Positions 25,922 to 36,090 of a stretch of DNA of 64,000 bases are shown here, one piece after another; the stretch's first letter is position 1; every line of letters begins with the position of its first letter. The notes below the pieces were generated by a model that searched no databases, had not been told where the DNA came from, and was given only the letters and a program-made list of their open reading frames with translations. The DNA comes from Candidatus Gastranaerophilales bacterium. Its GTDB lineage: Bacteria > Cyanobacteriota > Vampirovibrionia > Gastranaerophilales > Gastranaerophilaceae. The translations under genes were made by a program, and so were the position numbers. The stretch lies in contig CALUZA010000047.1 of the NCBI GenBank assembly GCA_944325185.1, positions 1-64,000 on the forward strand, read 5' to 3'.

Positions 25922-28096
25922 ATGAAAAAAATTTATATAAAACTTTTATCAATATTTATGTTTCTATCTTTGTTTATGGGGCAAGGTGCCTATTGCGCTG
26001 AAGGAATTGACATAAATGAACTTAAAAAAATCAAAAACGTAAAAAGTTTATTTAAGAAAAAACCAAAAGAAAATAAAGCTCCAAAAGAACTAAAACTTGA
26101 AGAAGTGCCGATTGATAAATCAACATTTTCTTCATTTGAAGACATAGATGATGATATGTATTCAAATTCTATTGGAGAAAATGAAGTAAAAGTCAATAAT
26201 AAACCAAAAAAGAAAAGAAATTTCTTTAATTTCAAGCGCAAAAATAAAGAAGAACAGCAACAACAAGACGAAATAATACAAGAAGAAACAACTGAAGAAA
26301 ACCCTATCACGACTAATGAAGTAGAACAAGGAACATATATAAACGATACTGATTTAGTTTATATAAAAGAAGTCGAAATATACGGAAATAACCTGCTTGA
26401 TGCAAGTTATATAAAAGATCAAATTAAATCCAAAGAAGGTTATCAATACATACGCTCCGAAGTTTCAAACGATTTAAGAGCGTTATATGGCACAGGTTTC
26501 TTTACACAAAACATTAGAGCTCTCCCTATTAAAATAGACAATAATAACGTAAGATTAAGAATTATCTTAGAAGAAAACCCGCCTGTTGCAGGCTTTAATG
26601 TTTCAGGAAATAACAGTATTCCAACATCAGAAATATTAAATATCTTAAATGAATACAAAGGTTTACCGCAAAATATTCTAAGTCTAAATAATGCAATAAA
26701 TCAAATCCAAGAATTATATTCTTCAAGAGGATATATTTTAGCTCGTGTATCCAAAGTTTCTGACGACCCTGACGGCTACATTAATGTTGAAATTGATGAA
26801 GGAGTTATTGGAGATATCATTGTTGAAGGCAACAACAAAACAAAAGACTTTATAGTCAAAAGAAACATCTTCTTACAACCCGGATGTGTATATAATGAAA
26901 ATACAATGCGTTCTGATATATTAAGATTAATGGGAACGCAAGCTTTTAAAGATGTACAACGTGAGCTAAAACAAGATGAACGTACAGGTCTTTACGATGT
27001 ATATATCGCGCTTGAAGAGCAAAGAACCGGAAGAATTTCCCTTGGGGTCGGTATTGACTCTGCTTCAGGATTTTTCGGCTCGGTAGGTTTTGGTGAAAAC
27101 AATTTCAGAGGACTCGGACAAAAACTTAATTTAAATCTTCTTGCAGGTACAGGTATATTAATGAACGACAGCTCAGTTATCAATAAAGCCAACCTGCAAG
27201 GTGAAATCAGTTTCCTTGAACCGATGTTTAAACGTGAAAATCAATCTCTTGCTATTAGAGGCTTTGCAAGATACTACGGAAGTTACCAAGTTCCTTTGGC
27301 AATTGAAAAAAGATTTGGCGCAGAAGCCACAATTTCAAGAAAATTCATAACTTATAAGAATTTATCGGGTTCAATCGGCTTTGGTGTTGAAAGCGTAAAT
27401 TTATCTGAAGGTGACGAAGGAACGATCAGAAGAAAATATGCTGAAAACGGTGTTCCTTGGGAACTCAGAGCTAAAGAATTGGACGGCGGTTTCTTTGTTA
27501 AAATTACTCCTGCTTTAACTTATGACACAAGAGATAGTGCAGTTAATGCCCGCAAAGGGGTTTTGGCAAGAGCAATGTTTGAAGAAAACCTTGGTATATC
27601 AGGTGAAACATTTGGTAAATTACACGGTATGATTAGAAAATTCACCCCTTTGGGTAAAAAATCTTCAATTGTACTTACTGCAAAAGCTGGAGGAAAACTC
27701 CATGGCGACATGCCTGAATTTGCAAGTTTTGCACTTGGCGGTCCATACACAATAAGAGGTTTCAATATATCTGAAGTCGGCGTAGGTGACGGTTATATGA
27801 TGGGAAGTGCAGAAGTCAGAGTACCAATTCCATTCATAGACAGACTTACATCCAATTCATTCTTAAACAATTTAAGACTTGCCGCTTTTGTTGATGCAGG
27901 TACATTATTCAACAAATCAATCGGAACAGAAGTATATGACAAACCTGGATATGCAATTACTGCAGGGGTCGGTTTAAGAGTATTTATTCCAGGACTTGGT
28001 CCAATCAATCTTGACTATGGTATACCACTTACAAATACCTATGGAGTTGACAGAAAATCCGGATTCTTCACTTTCGGTATGGGCGAAATGTATTAG
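25922..28096 (+). CDS. Omp85/BamA-family outer-membrane assembly protein
   Basis: 724 residues. A signal peptide (about 1-26, ending near YCAEG) is followed by a Lys/Glu/Asn-rich linker (about 30-140) unlike standard BamA. Three POTRA-type domains come next (about 143-365; for example VYIKEVEIYGNNLLDASYI and GDIIVEGNNKTKDFIV). The C-terminal half is a 16-strand-type barrel with GSVGFGENNFRGLGQKL, the L6 motif IRGF near residue 610, and a terminal aromatic residue. It inserts beta-barrel proteins into the outer membrane, so the cell has two membranes. Three POTRAs are typical of cyanobacterial-type Omp85. No other Bam gene or LPS gene is adjacent. Confidence 0.9.
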   Translation: MKKIYIKLLSIFMFLSLFMGQGAYCAEGIDINELKKIKNVKSLFKKKPKENKAPKELKLEEVPIDKSTFSSFEDIDDDMYSNSIGENEVKVNNKPKKKRNFFNFKRKNKEEQQQQDEIIQEETTEENPITTNEVEQGTYINDTDLVYIKEVEIYGNNLLDASYIKDQIKSKEGYQYIRSEVSNDLRALYGTGFFTQNIRALPIKIDNNNVRLRIILEENPPVAGFNVSGNNSIPTSEILNILNEYKGLPQNILSLNNAINQIQELYSSRGYILARVSKVSDDPDGYINVEIDEGVIGDIIVEGNNKTKDFIVKRNIFLQPGCVYNENTMRSDILRLMGTQAFKDVQRELKQDERTGLYDVYIALEEQRTGRISLGVGIDSASGFFGSVGFGENNFRGLGQKLNLNLLAGTGILMNDSSVINKANLQGEISFLEPMFKRENQSLAIRGFARYYGSYQVPLAIEKRFGAEATISRKFITYKNLSGSIGFGVESVNLSEGDEGTIRRKYAENGVPWELRAKELDGGFFVKITPALTYDTRDSAVNARKGVLARAMFEENLGISGETFGKLHGMIRKFTPLGKKSSIVLTAKAGGKLHGDMPEFASFALGGPYTIRGFNISEVGVGDGYMMGSAEVRVPIPFIDRLTSNSFLNNLRLAAFVDAGTLFNKSIGTEVYDKPGYAITAGVGLRVFIPGLGPINLDYGIPLTNTYGVDRKSGFFTFGMGEMY

Positions 28097-28135
28097 TTTA
28101 AATAATTAAAAATAAAATAAGAACAAGTAAACTAA

Positions 28136-28855
28136 TTATATCTTCATGCCATTTTTACCGCCGCTTTTTGCATAGGCCATAAAATTAGTCATAGATAATG
28201 GTTGTCTTCTATTATAAATACCCGTACCTACACGAGAAGGATCGTAATATGGTCTATATGGCTTCTCTGCTAATTCAGGATTTTTCTTTTCCATTTTCTT
28301 TTGCATAAAATATGCTCCAATATCCCTGATTAAAGGAGTTAAAATAGAACAACCAATAACAGCACCAATAAAAGCACCTGCTACACTGGATGCAGCTTTA
28401 ACATTGTCTTTATATAAATTTATTGCAGCATCAGTTACATTTCCGTCTTTAAAGAAATTTTGCTTCATAGATTCTGCAAGTTTAGGGTTTTTAAATAAAC
28501 CTTTTTCCGTTTTTTTAATAGTTCTTTCTGCAAAATCAAAGGCTTTTTTAGATAATTCCTTTGGGTCCATTTTATCAACAAAGCTTTTAGCAGATTTTTC
28601 CAGTCCGTCCATTATTTTCTTTGTCATAAGAAAATAAATACCGATATTTGCAACTCCCGTTGCAACTCCTGCAGGAATTAAGAACTTTTTATCTTCTGCT
28701 GAAGTATTCTTGTCTATTGCAGCAGCAGCCGTATTACTTGCAGCAGCAAAAACCATGCCTAATGCATTCAAATAGAGCAAAGTTTTACCGGCTTTTTGAG
28801 GATCCGGAGAAAGAGATTTAACTAAATTTACTAATTTATCACTTGTAAATCCCAT
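28136..28855 (-). CDS. Membrane protein, second of a paired set
   Basis: 239 residues with about three hydrophobic segments: around LLYLNALGMVFAAASNTAAAA, FLIPAGVATGVANIGIYFLM and SVAGAFIGAVIGCSILTPLI. They are separated by an amphipathic, Lys-rich stretch (about 85-140). The C-terminus is basic and Tyr/Arg/Pro-rich. No family is recognised. A near-perfect AAAGGAGG precedes the ATG, which overlaps the last base of the upstream stop, so both are strongly co-translated. It probably forms a complex with the upstream protein. Confidence 0.7.
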   Translation of the reverse strand: MGFTSDKLVNLVKSLSPDPQKAGKTLLYLNALGMVFAAASNTAAAAIDKNTSAEDKKFLIPAGVATGVANIGIYFLMTKKIMDGLEKSAKSFVDKMDPKELSKKAFDFAERTIKKTEKGLFKNPKLAESMKQNFFKDGNVTDAAINLYKDNVKAASSVAGAFIGAVIGCSILTPLIRDIGAYFMQKKMEKKNPELAEKPYRPYYDPSRVGTGIYNRRQPLSMTNFMAYAKSGGKNGMKI

Positions 28856-29502
28856 TATTTAACCTCCTTTGCCTGATTTTCTTGAGAGGTTTTTTGAGCC
28901 TTATTATGCGCGCCCTTAACAAAATTCATTGCCTTTTTATTAATCCAATTTATAAATGGTGCGTCAATTACAAAATTTGTTACAAGCATAACCAATAAAG
29001 CAACAGCACCGCCTATATTTTTGCCCCATGCGGCAGCATTTTGAGAGGCTTCATATAAATTTTTAGAATCAATAAACCCACTACCTTTAGAATTTACTTC
29101 ATTTGCAATTCTATCAGATAAGCTATTTCCTATTGCTTTTCCAGCTTTTTCACCAAGCTTAGCACACGCTGCAGTTGCAGCTGCTATACAAAGACCTCTA
29201 ACTATAACGCCAACAATTGTTCCGCCAACTGCTTGTGAAAAAGTTCTAACTGCCTGAACTTTAGAACTTTTATTAGTTCTTCCATCCTTTTCATCAGTAA
29301 CTTTTGTAATTGTTTTTCCGATTGCAATATCCATAGCAGGACCGATTGTGGCCTCTGAAGCAGACATTACAACCTTTTGAGCGATAACTGAAGAACCCGC
29401 TAAACCTGCTAACAGCGCAGGCTTTTCGGTGATAAATTTTACCGCTCTTTCACCCAAATTTCCTTTAAAATTCTGTTGTTTGCTAATGCTGTTTATTTTC
29501 AT
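28855..29502 (-). CDS. Membrane protein with N-terminal QNFKG motif
   Basis: 215 residues. The first 15 residues (KINSISKQQNFKG) form a polar tag like those of other unknown proteins here. Alanine/glycine-rich hydrophobic segments follow around LLAGLAGSSVIAQKVV, VGGTIVGVIVRGLCIAAATAA and GGAVALLVMLVTNFVI, and the tail is Lys/Gln-rich. There is no cleavable signal. Small-residue packing (Ala, Gly, Ser) suggests tightly packed helices. It heads a two-gene unit. From memory, proteins with a short xNFKG N-terminus are common in Gastranaerophilales genomes; I cannot check this here. Confidence 0.7.
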   Translation of the reverse strand: MKINSISKQQNFKGNLGERAVKFITEKPALLAGLAGSSVIAQKVVMSASEATIGPAMDIAIGKTITKVTDEKDGRTNKSSKVQAVRTFSQAVGGTIVGVIVRGLCIAAATAACAKLGEKAGKAIGNSLSDRIANEVNSKGSGFIDSKNLYEASQNAAAWGKNIGGAVALLVMLVTNFVIDAPFINWINKKAMNFVKGAHNKAQKTSQENQAKEVK

Positions 29503-29678
29503 AAAAATTTCTACTGTTAACCAATACTTTTAAAAATGCTCAATAAATTATTTTGCTAATTAAATAACTCGCTTTTACATTTTTTTACATAATCCCCGTT
29601 GACCGCACAAGTCTTTTTAGAATAAAATTTATTATAACAAAAAAGATAAAAAATAAAACTATATTGGATATTAAGATT

Positions 29679-31226
29679 ATGCAAAGAAATGAACAGACTG
29701 AAAACAACTTAAAAAAACCTTTTTTCTATGATATCACTTTAAGAGACGGAAATCAGTCCTTAAAAAAACCTTGGAGTCTGGAAGAAAAAGAGTTTATTTT
29801 TGATAAAATAACAGCACTAAATATTCCAGCTGTAGAAATCGGTTTTCCTGCTTCATCTCAAATGGATTTTATATCCTGCAAAACTCTTGCAGAACGTGCT
29901 CAAAATACTCTTGTTTCGGTTCTTGCAAGAGCACACAAAGAAGATATAGATAAAGCAATCCTTGCAGTCAAAAACGCTAAAAAACCTCGTCTACACACAT
30001 TTATAACTCTTTCACCATTTCATATGGAAAATGTTTTAAACAAAAAACCGGATGAGGCTGCAACTTTAGCAATTGAAGCTGTTGAATACGGATATAAAAG
30101 TCTATTAAAAGAAAATAAAAACGGAGATATTGAATTTTCAGTCGAACACTTTGGAGACTGTTTTGAAAATCTGGATTTTGTAATAGATGTCCTAAAAGAC
30201 ATTGTAAAAAATGGTGCAACTACAATAAATTTACCTAATACAGTAGAAAGATACCGTCCTAAAAGATTTTTAGACATGATTTCAAAAGTTAAAGAAAATC
30301 TGCCCGAAAACGTGATTATTTCCGTACATAACCATAATGACCTTGGAATGGCAACAGCTACAACGGTTGAAAGCTACTTTAGAGGTGCCGGTCAATTAGA
30401 ATGCTGCTTGAACGGACTTGGAGAACGTGCAGGCAATACAGATTTTACACAAGTTGCCGTTGCGCTGCATAATTCAGGAGTAGATACAGGAATTAAGCTT
30501 GATAAATTATACGAAACAGCTTTAATTATTTCGCAAATGTCAAAAATAAAAATATACGAAAAAGCACCGCTAATTGGACCAGAGGCATTAGCACACAGAA
30601 GCGGTATACACCAAGACGGCGCTATTAAAACAAAAAATATGAATTTTGGAGCATACAGACCAATTCATCCTGATTTAATAGGCAGATCAGACGACGAAAA
30701 AATCGGATTTACTTCCCAATCAGGAAAAACAGCTATATATGACATTATCAAAGCTCTTAAATACCCGATTACAATTCAAGAATCAGTATATCTCACTCCA
30801 ATTGCGAAAAAAATCGCAGAAACAAAAGGTGAGCTATCAGAAAGTGAAATTTTGGAACTTTATTTCGATAAAATTTGCAACATTGAAGGGGCTTTTGAGC
30901 TTATATCCTTAAAAGAAATTGAAAAAGGCATTTTTGACTTATTCTTTAACTTTAAAGGAGAAAGAAAAGAAGTAATAGGCAAAGGAAACGGTCCATTAGA
31001 CGCTTGCTTAAACGGTTTAAAGAAATTAGGATTTGAAACCAAACTTTCATACTATAAACAATACTCTCTGGATGGCGACACAGAAGGTTCATCTTCAAGA
31101 GCAATGAGTATGATTTCTATGCTTGATGAAAACGGAAAAGAAATCATCGGACGCGCAATAGACACTTCAACCGCACAAGCCAACGTAAAAGCAATATTTA
31201 ACGCCTTAAATCAAATTTATGTTTAA
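29679..31226 (+). CDS. leuA: 2-isopropylmalate synthase
   Basis: It condenses acetyl-CoA with 2-oxoisovalerate, the first step of leucine synthesis. About 515 residues. The catalytic TIM barrel has DITLRDGNQ (metal-binding Asp), VEIGFPASS and [12 protein letters not shown] with the HxH metal pair, plus [10 protein letters not shown]. The C-terminal regulatory domain (about 390-515) is present, so feedback inhibition by leucine is likely. Homocitrate synthase or citramalate synthase are less likely alternatives. ATG 29679 with GGAT upstream is preferred; TTG 29664 is possible. No leuBCD lies nearby. The last four bases overlap the end of the convergent ATPase gene. Confidence 0.88.
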   Translation: MQRNEQTENNLKKPFFYDITLRDGNQSLKKPWSLEEKEFIFDKITALNIPAVEIGFPASSQMDFISCKTLAERAQNTLVSVLARAHKEDIDKAILAVKNAKKPRLHTFITLSPFHMENVLNKKPDEAATLAIEAVEYGYKSLLKENKNGDIEFSVEHFGDCFENLDFVIDVLKDIVKNGATTINLPNTVERYRPKRFLDMISKVKENLPENVIISVHNHNDLGMATATTVESYFRGAGQLECCLNGLGERAGNTDFTQVAVALHNSGVDTGIKLDKLYETALIISQMSKIKIYEKAPLIGPEALAHRSGIHQDGAIKTKNMNFGAYRPIHPDLIGRSDDEKIGFTSQSGKTAIYDIIKALKYPITIQESVYLTPIAKKIAETKGELSESEILELYFDKICNIEGAFELISLKEIEKGIFDLFFNFKGERKEVIGKGNGPLDACLNGLKKLGFETKLSYYKQYSLDGDTEGSSSRAMSMISMLDENGKEIIGRAIDTSTAQANVKAIFNALNQIYV

Positions 31227-32317
31227 ATACTGAAATTCATTGTCTTGTACAACGGTTCTTTGGTTTCTACATCAAAAAAGTGTAAATCCCTTGGATTAAT
31301 AGAAAATTTAACTTCTTTTTCTATGGGAATTTGCGAACTCATAGTAGCACAAAATTCACTATTTGCAATTTTAAAATAAACATTTTTATAAGCACCCAAG
31401 TTCTCTTCAAAAATTACCTTAGCACTAAATTTAATAAGATTAAAAGGATAAAGGGGATTTCCCTCAGGCACAATATCCTCGGGTCTTACTCCCACCAAAA
31501 CTTGTTCTTTATTCTTTATTACAACAGGCATCGAATTTAAGCTTAAAGATATATTCCCTAAAACCATAATCTCATTTTTTATATCTGCTTGTGCTATATT
31601 CATAGGATTTGCACCCATAAAGGTCGCAACAAAAACGTTGCTCGGATGATTGTAAATATTATGCGCAGTGTCCGTTTGCTGTATTTCGCCATTATTTAAT
31701 ACAACAATTTTATCCCCCATTGTGAGCGCTTCTGTTTGATCATGAGTAACATAAATAAAAGTCGTTTTAAGCTTATTATGCAATTTTTTAATTTCGGAGC
31801 GCATCTGACTTCTTAATTTTGCATCAAGATTTGACAAAGGCTCATCCATTAAAAAAACTTTAGGCTCACGAACAATAGCTCTAGCCAAAGCAACACGCTG
31901 GCGTTGACCGCCCGATAATTCTTTCGGCTTTGAATTTATATAATCTTCTAATTTTAATATTTCAACAGCACGACTTACTCGCCTGTTAATTTCACATTTT
32001 GCAACATTTCTAACTTTTAAACCAAGTGCTATATTGTCTTTAACCGAAAGATGAGGATATAGTGCATAACTTTGAAAAACCATGGCAATATCTCTGTCTT
32101 TAGGCGCAACATTATTAACCATTTTGTCATCAATAAAAATTTTACCCGACGTCGGAACTTCAAGCCCGGCAATCATCCTTAAAAGAGTAGATTTTCCGCA
32201 ACCCGACGCACCAACAAGCACAACAAACTCGCCATCTTTAATTTCCAAATTGATATTTTTTAATATTTCTTTCTTACCAAAACTTTTTGAAATATTCTCT
32301 AAAACTACTTTTGCCAT
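31223..32317 (-). CDS. MalK/UgpC-type ABC transporter ATP-binding protein
   Basis: 364 residues. The nucleotide-binding domain carries Walker [10 protein letters not shown], the Q-loop in [12 protein letters not shown], signature LSGGQRQR, Walker [12 protein letters not shown] and the switch histidine in VTHDQ. The C-terminal TOBE/MOBE-type domain (about 235-364, with VGVRPEDI) marks the carbohydrate-importer class (MalK, UgpC, MsmK). No permease or binding protein is in the window, so it probably energises several sugar importers encoded elsewhere. The GH13 enzymes upstream fit a glucan-using lifestyle, but a link is inference. Confidence 0.93.
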   Translation of the reverse strand: MAKVVLENISKSFGKKEILKNINLEIKDGEFVVLVGASGCGKSTLLRMIAGLEVPTSGKIFIDDKMVNNVAPKDRDIAMVFQSYALYPHLSVKDNIALGLKVRNVAKCEINRRVSRAVEILKLEDYINSKPKELSGGQRQRVALARAIVREPKVFLMDEPLSNLDAKLRSQMRSEIKKLHNKLKTTFIYVTHDQTEALTMGDKIVVLNNGEIQQTDTAHNIYNHPSNVFVATFMGANPMNIAQADIKNEIMVLGNISLSLNSMPVVIKNKEQVLVGVRPEDIVPEGNPLYPFNLIKFSAKVIFEENLGAYKNVYFKIANSEFCATMSSQIPIEKEVKFSINPRDLHFFDVETKEPLYKTMNFSI

Positions 32318-32341
32318 TAAAACTCTGCTCTTTTAATCCAT

Positions 32342-33469
32342 CTATCTTAAAGGTAGCACAAATGTAACCATCGTACCAAAGTTTTCTTTAGAATATACCC
32401 AAATTCCGCCCCTAAAATCCGTTATATAATTTCTTAAAAGATTTAAAGAAGCCTTTAGTCCGATGGGGCGCTTAACCGAACCCTTATAATATGTATCAAA
32501 AATATTATCTAATTCATCTTTATTAAACACTAAATCTGCTATTTTTGCCTCAAAAAGAACATACTTTTTCGTATCATAAGAATCATTTGCCAAAAATTCC
32601 CTCTCTTTAAGAAATTCCAATGGAGGATGCCCTATGTTTAAAGAACATTTACCAAAATTTGCAAATCTTGAAAAAATATCCATAATTGAACGCAAAATAT
32701 ACTCAACAATTTCGCAGTCTAAAAAACAATCTCTTTCGGTTAAAGTTGAATAATCCAAAGAGAAAATTATCTTTTTATCTTTAAAATCTTTTTGATATAA
32801 TCTTTCAATTGATTTAATTAAACCGATTAAATCAAACAACTTATTATTATATTGAATTTTTCCCGATTCGGTTTTAAAAAGCATAAACAATTTTTCTAAA
32901 TCATAATTCAAATCTCTTGCATTAAGATTAATAATATTTAGATATTTTTGCTGTTTTTCAGATAATGCACCACCAATACCATCAAGCAATGCACGCGAAA
33001 ATCCGCTAATTGAAACAAGATTAGACAAAATCACACCTGACGAATCCAAAAGAAAATCGTTTTTTTCATCAATAATCTTTTGTGCGGTCGAAAATTTTTC
33101 TTTTATAATTTTGTGTTCACTCAGTCTTTCCGTAGCATTTCTTATAACTACATAAACTTTATTAGTTTCAATATTCCTTTTTGCAGTTATTTCAAGAGAT
33201 AAAGAAGGTTTTTCTTCGCCTTTAATATATCCTTTAACCATTTGAGATGAAGAATTTTGAACAACTTCATTCAAAATTGCCGTACCGTTTTCAACAAAAT
33301 CCGAAAAATATCTTCCCAAAATATTAAATCTTGTCGTTTTATAAATCTCAAGAACTTTATCATTTACATCGATTATTTTACCGTCTTGCTCCAGTGTAAA
33401 AATCCCGTCTGGCAATAAATTAAAATTGTTATCTTCTTTTTGACTTTTTAAATATTCTAGTATCTTCAT
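32342..33469 (-). CDS. PAS-domain histidine-kinase-like protein lacking the phospho-accepting His
   Basis: 375 residues. The N-terminal PAS domain (about 18-115; LPDGIFTLEQDGKIIDVN) is followed by a dimerisation helix pair. Where a kinase has SHELRTPL the sequence reads SSGVILSNLVSISGFSR, with no His. The ATPase-like C-terminus ends with GGIWVYSKENFGTMVTFVLPL, the shape of the last HATPase strands, but the N-box Asn and the DxGxG loop are not recognisable. It is probably a pseudo-kinase sensor. TATGAT ends six bases before ATG 33469, so the message is probably leaderless. Divergent from a STAS-like gene. Confidence 0.7.
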   Translation of the reverse strand: MKILEYLKSQKEDNNFNLLPDGIFTLEQDGKIIDVNDKVLEIYKTTRFNILGRYFSDFVENGTAILNEVVQNSSSQMVKGYIKGEEKPSLSLEITAKRNIETNKVYVVIRNATERLSEHKIIKEKFSTAQKIIDEKNDFLLDSSGVILSNLVSISGFSRALLDGIGGALSEKQQKYLNIINLNARDLNYDLEKLFMLFKTESGKIQYNNKLFDLIGLIKSIERLYQKDFKDKKIIFSLDYSTLTERDCFLDCEIVEYILRSIMDIFSRFANFGKCSLNIGHPPLEFLKEREFLANDSYDTKKYVLFEAKIADLVFNKDELDNIFDTYYKGSVKRPIGLKASLNLLRNYITDFRGGIWVYSKENFGTMVTFVLPLR

Positions 33470-33475
33470 CTATTT

Positions 33476-33481
33476 ATCATA
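33476..33481 (-). promoter_or_regulatory. -10 box (TATGAT) for a leaderless start at 33469
   Basis: TATGAT on the minus strand ends six bases before the ATG at 33469; no ribosome-binding site is seen. Confidence 0.5.
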
Positions 33482-33596
33482 AATCTTTCTTAAAGATATA
33501 CTATCATGATTTTTTATCAAACAAAAGTTATAACAACCTTATTCTTTGTAATAATTAACATTTGCCATAAAACAGCATAAAATGTAGTAAACTGGG

Positions 33597-33938
33597 ATGA
33601 TAAATATAATGACTTTACTTAAATCGAGCAACACAAATAAAAATATTTTAATTATAAATAGCGAAATTATTGACGATGCTTTAACATGCCGAATTTTAAA
33701 AATAATTAAAAACCGCAAAAAAATAGGATTGGACATGAAAAACGTCCAAACCATAAAATCTAAAAAATTTATAATTTCACTTTTAGAGAATAAATTTAAA
33801 CTTTTCAACCTCAAAAATGAAATTCTCACATATCTTTCAATAATTTTAAAAGACGGATATTTAAAATCTTACATAAATAAAAATGATTTTATAAAAAATA
33901 AAAGAGAACTGATTAAAAGACGCTTTTTGGTTGCCTAA
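33597..33938 (+). CDS. STAS-like (anti-sigma antagonist-type) small protein
   Basis: 113 residues with the STAS layout. A strand (NILIINSEI), helix (DALTCRILKIIKNR), strand (KIGLDMKNVQTI), helix (SKKFIISLLE) and strand/helix (KLFNLKNEILTYLSII) follow one another. The LDMKNVxxIxSKxF stretch matches the usual LDLSxVxxIDSxG phospho-serine loop, with Lys where the phosphorylatable Ser/Thr often is. The rest is basic. It is divergent from the PAS-kinase-like gene, and both may belong to one signalling pathway. An ATG four codons on (33609) is an alternative start. Confidence 0.55.
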   Translation: MINIMTLLKSSNTNKNILIINSEIIDDALTCRILKIIKNRKKIGLDMKNVQTIKSKKFIISLLENKFKLFNLKNEILTYLSIILKDGYLKSYINKNDFIKNKRELIKRRFLVA

Positions 33939-33953
33939 TTTTTATTTAATTTG

Positions 33954-33959
33954 TAAAAT
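33954..33959 (+). promoter_or_regulatory. -10 box (TAAAAT) for a leaderless start at 33966
   Basis: TAAAAT, preceded by TG, ends six bases before ATG 33966. It lies in the 27-base gap after the STAS-like gene, so the following gene may have its own promoter. No Shine-Dalgarno sequence is present. Confidence 0.5.
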
Positions 33960-33965
33960 TAAATT

Positions 33966-36059
33966 ATGCTTTTTTTGGGAGTTTTTTTAAACCTTTTTTG
34001 CTCATACATTGTTTCTTGTTTAATAAAAAACAGATTAATTTTCTTTGTCGTATTTTATGCTTTTATTATTTTAAATATTGAAATTTTATCTTTATTTAGT
34101 GCAATAACTGCAAAAAATATTATTTTTCTAAATCTTGCAGAATTAATTATCCTAATTTTTTTATGGAAAAAAAAGAACTTTTCAACTCCAAATTTTAAAA
34201 ATTTAATCAATTTTACTAAACTACAAAATGCTTTAAAACTAGATAAATCACTCATTTTATTAAGTATTTCATTCATAATTTTAATTTCAACAACTCTTTT
34301 TTTAGCTTTGGTTATGCCGCCTTTAGAACCTGACAGCCAAACATATCACTTTTACAGAGCTGTTATGTTTTATTTACAAAAAAATCTTATGCACTTTGAA
34401 ACAAACGACATAAGAGCTTTAATAATGCCAATTAACACTGAAATTTTTTACACTTGGTTGTTAGCATTAAAGAAAAATTTCACAGGGTACGGAATTTTAT
34501 CATATTTTTCATATATTTTAGCAATAATTTCAACTTGGAAAATTTTATCCGAATTTAAAATAACATATAGAAAAAGACTCTGGACAATTTTTCTTTTTTC
34601 TTCCTTGTCTGCAATTATTATCCAAATTCCAAGCCTTCAAACAGATATCGTCGTTGGTTCACTTTTGATAAACTCAATAGCTCTTTATCTTGGTAAAAAC
34701 AAACAAAGCTTATATTTCTCTTCCCTTTGTCTTGCAATAGCTCTTGGAGCAAAAAGCACAGCATTTATAGCATTCTTAGGATTTATGACTTTAATTTTAG
34801 GAATTACATATTTCATCAAAAAAGAAAAAAACATAAATAGCATAGGATTATTCTTGGGATTTCTTGCAATTAATTTTATCATTTTTTCTTCATATAACTA
34901 TATTTTAAACATAATTGATTTTCACAATCCTTTTTCTAACCATGCTGCTTACTTAGGGCATAGATTTTGGGGAGGATACAAAGGTTTTATCGCAAATATA
35001 ATACATTTTCTATTTCAATCTCTTGATTTTACGGGTTTTAAATGGGGATTTTATCTGAACGAAACAATATTGAACTTTAAAAATGCAGTTTTTCAAGCAA
35101 TAAACATAAATCCAAAAATCGGCTGCAACGTTGCAATGGAAAAAGTTAATATTATAACTGATGAACAAACAATAGGTTTTGGCATACTTGGATTTCTTGT
35201 ATTTTTACCTTGTATAGCTATATCGATTTTAAAATTATTTTCAAATAAAAACAAAAGAACAATTTTTCTCTTTTTAGCTGCCACAGCGTTTATTATAAAC
35301 ATTTTAATGCTGTCTTTGAGTATAGCTTATATGATTTTTTCAATAAGATTTATTGTCGCTTTTGTTTGCCTTTCAAGTGCCTGCCTTGTATATTCCTACA
35401 GGAAAAAAAGCTTCATAAAACCTTTCATTGTTTTCTTTATGATATTTTATATGGTTTTAATTCCAACGCACATAAGAAGAATGCCTTTTTTTAAAATTAT
35501 TGATAATTTAAAAAAGAATAATTTTAATATTCAGAAATTTAGCGAAGATTGTTTCAGAGGAAAAATCACAAACGTATATCAGCTTGCAGTCGAAATATAT
35601 GACACAATTAAATCAAAATACCCAAATGCCAATAAAATTGCCGTTATAAAAACAAGTGATTCGCCTTTGTTATATTTGAAAATCCTAAACAGAAACAAAG
35701 AATTTGATTTTTTAAATGCCGCAAATTTGGAAAAAAATAACCTGAATAAATACGATTTAATTGTGATTGAAGGAGAAATTCAAAATGATAACGTTTTCAA
35801 TCCCGAAGATGTTGAAATTAACTATACAATCCAAAATAATAAAATAATTTTTAACAAGAATAACAAGCTTAATTGTTACTATAACGCCCTAAACACAAGT
35901 CCAAACGAAATACTTTCAAGAGATTGCCTTGGATATCACTACATTTTAAATAATAAAATTTTTAAAAAAGACTACACAAAAAAATTCAAATCAAACATCT
36001 CTAACACAGAAATTGAAATTCACTACTTTAAGAATATCAAATTTTCTGTTAATATATAA
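33966..36059 (+). CDS. GT-C-like multi-pass membrane protein (glycosyltransferase candidate)
   Basis: 697 residues with ten or more membrane spans, then a soluble C-terminal region (about 510-697). After the third or fourth span comes MPPLEPDSQTYHFYRAVMFY. This is the first-loop Asp-containing motif of GT-C glycosyltransferases that use lipid-linked sugars, in which an Asp near DSxTYH is catalytic. The soluble region has a DLIVIEGE strand. It probably transfers sugar to an envelope polymer or protein outside the membrane; the acceptor is unknown. Alternatives are a polymerase or flippase of surface polysaccharide. Confidence 0.65.
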   Translation: MLFLGVFLNLFCSYIVSCLIKNRLIFFVVFYAFIILNIEILSLFSAITAKNIIFLNLAELIILIFLWKKKNFSTPNFKNLINFTKLQNALKLDKSLILLSISFIILISTTLFLALVMPPLEPDSQTYHFYRAVMFYLQKNLMHFETNDIRALIMPINTEIFYTWLLALKKNFTGYGILSYFSYILAIISTWKILSEFKITYRKRLWTIFLFSSLSAIIIQIPSLQTDIVVGSLLINSIALYLGKNKQSLYFSSLCLAIALGAKSTAFIAFLGFMTLILGITYFIKKEKNINSIGLFLGFLAINFIIFSSYNYILNIIDFHNPFSNHAAYLGHRFWGGYKGFIANIIHFLFQSLDFTGFKWGFYLNETILNFKNAVFQAININPKIGCNVAMEKVNIITDEQTIGFGILGFLVFLPCIAISILKLFSNKNKRTIFLFLAATAFIINILMLSLSIAYMIFSIRFIVAFVCLSSACLVYSYRKKSFIKPFIVFFMIFYMVLIPTHIRRMPFFKIIDNLKKNNFNIQKFSEDCFRGKITNVYQLAVEIYDTIKSKYPNANKIAVIKTSDSPLLYLKILNRNKEFDFLNAANLEKNNLNKYDLIVIEGEIQNDNVFNPEDVEINYTIQNNKIIFNKNNKLNCYYNALNTSPNEILSRDCLGYHYILNNKIFKKDYTKKFKSNISNTEIEIHYFKNIKFSVNI

Positions 36060-36090
36060 AAGTTGAATAAAGATTTACGAGGATATTTTT

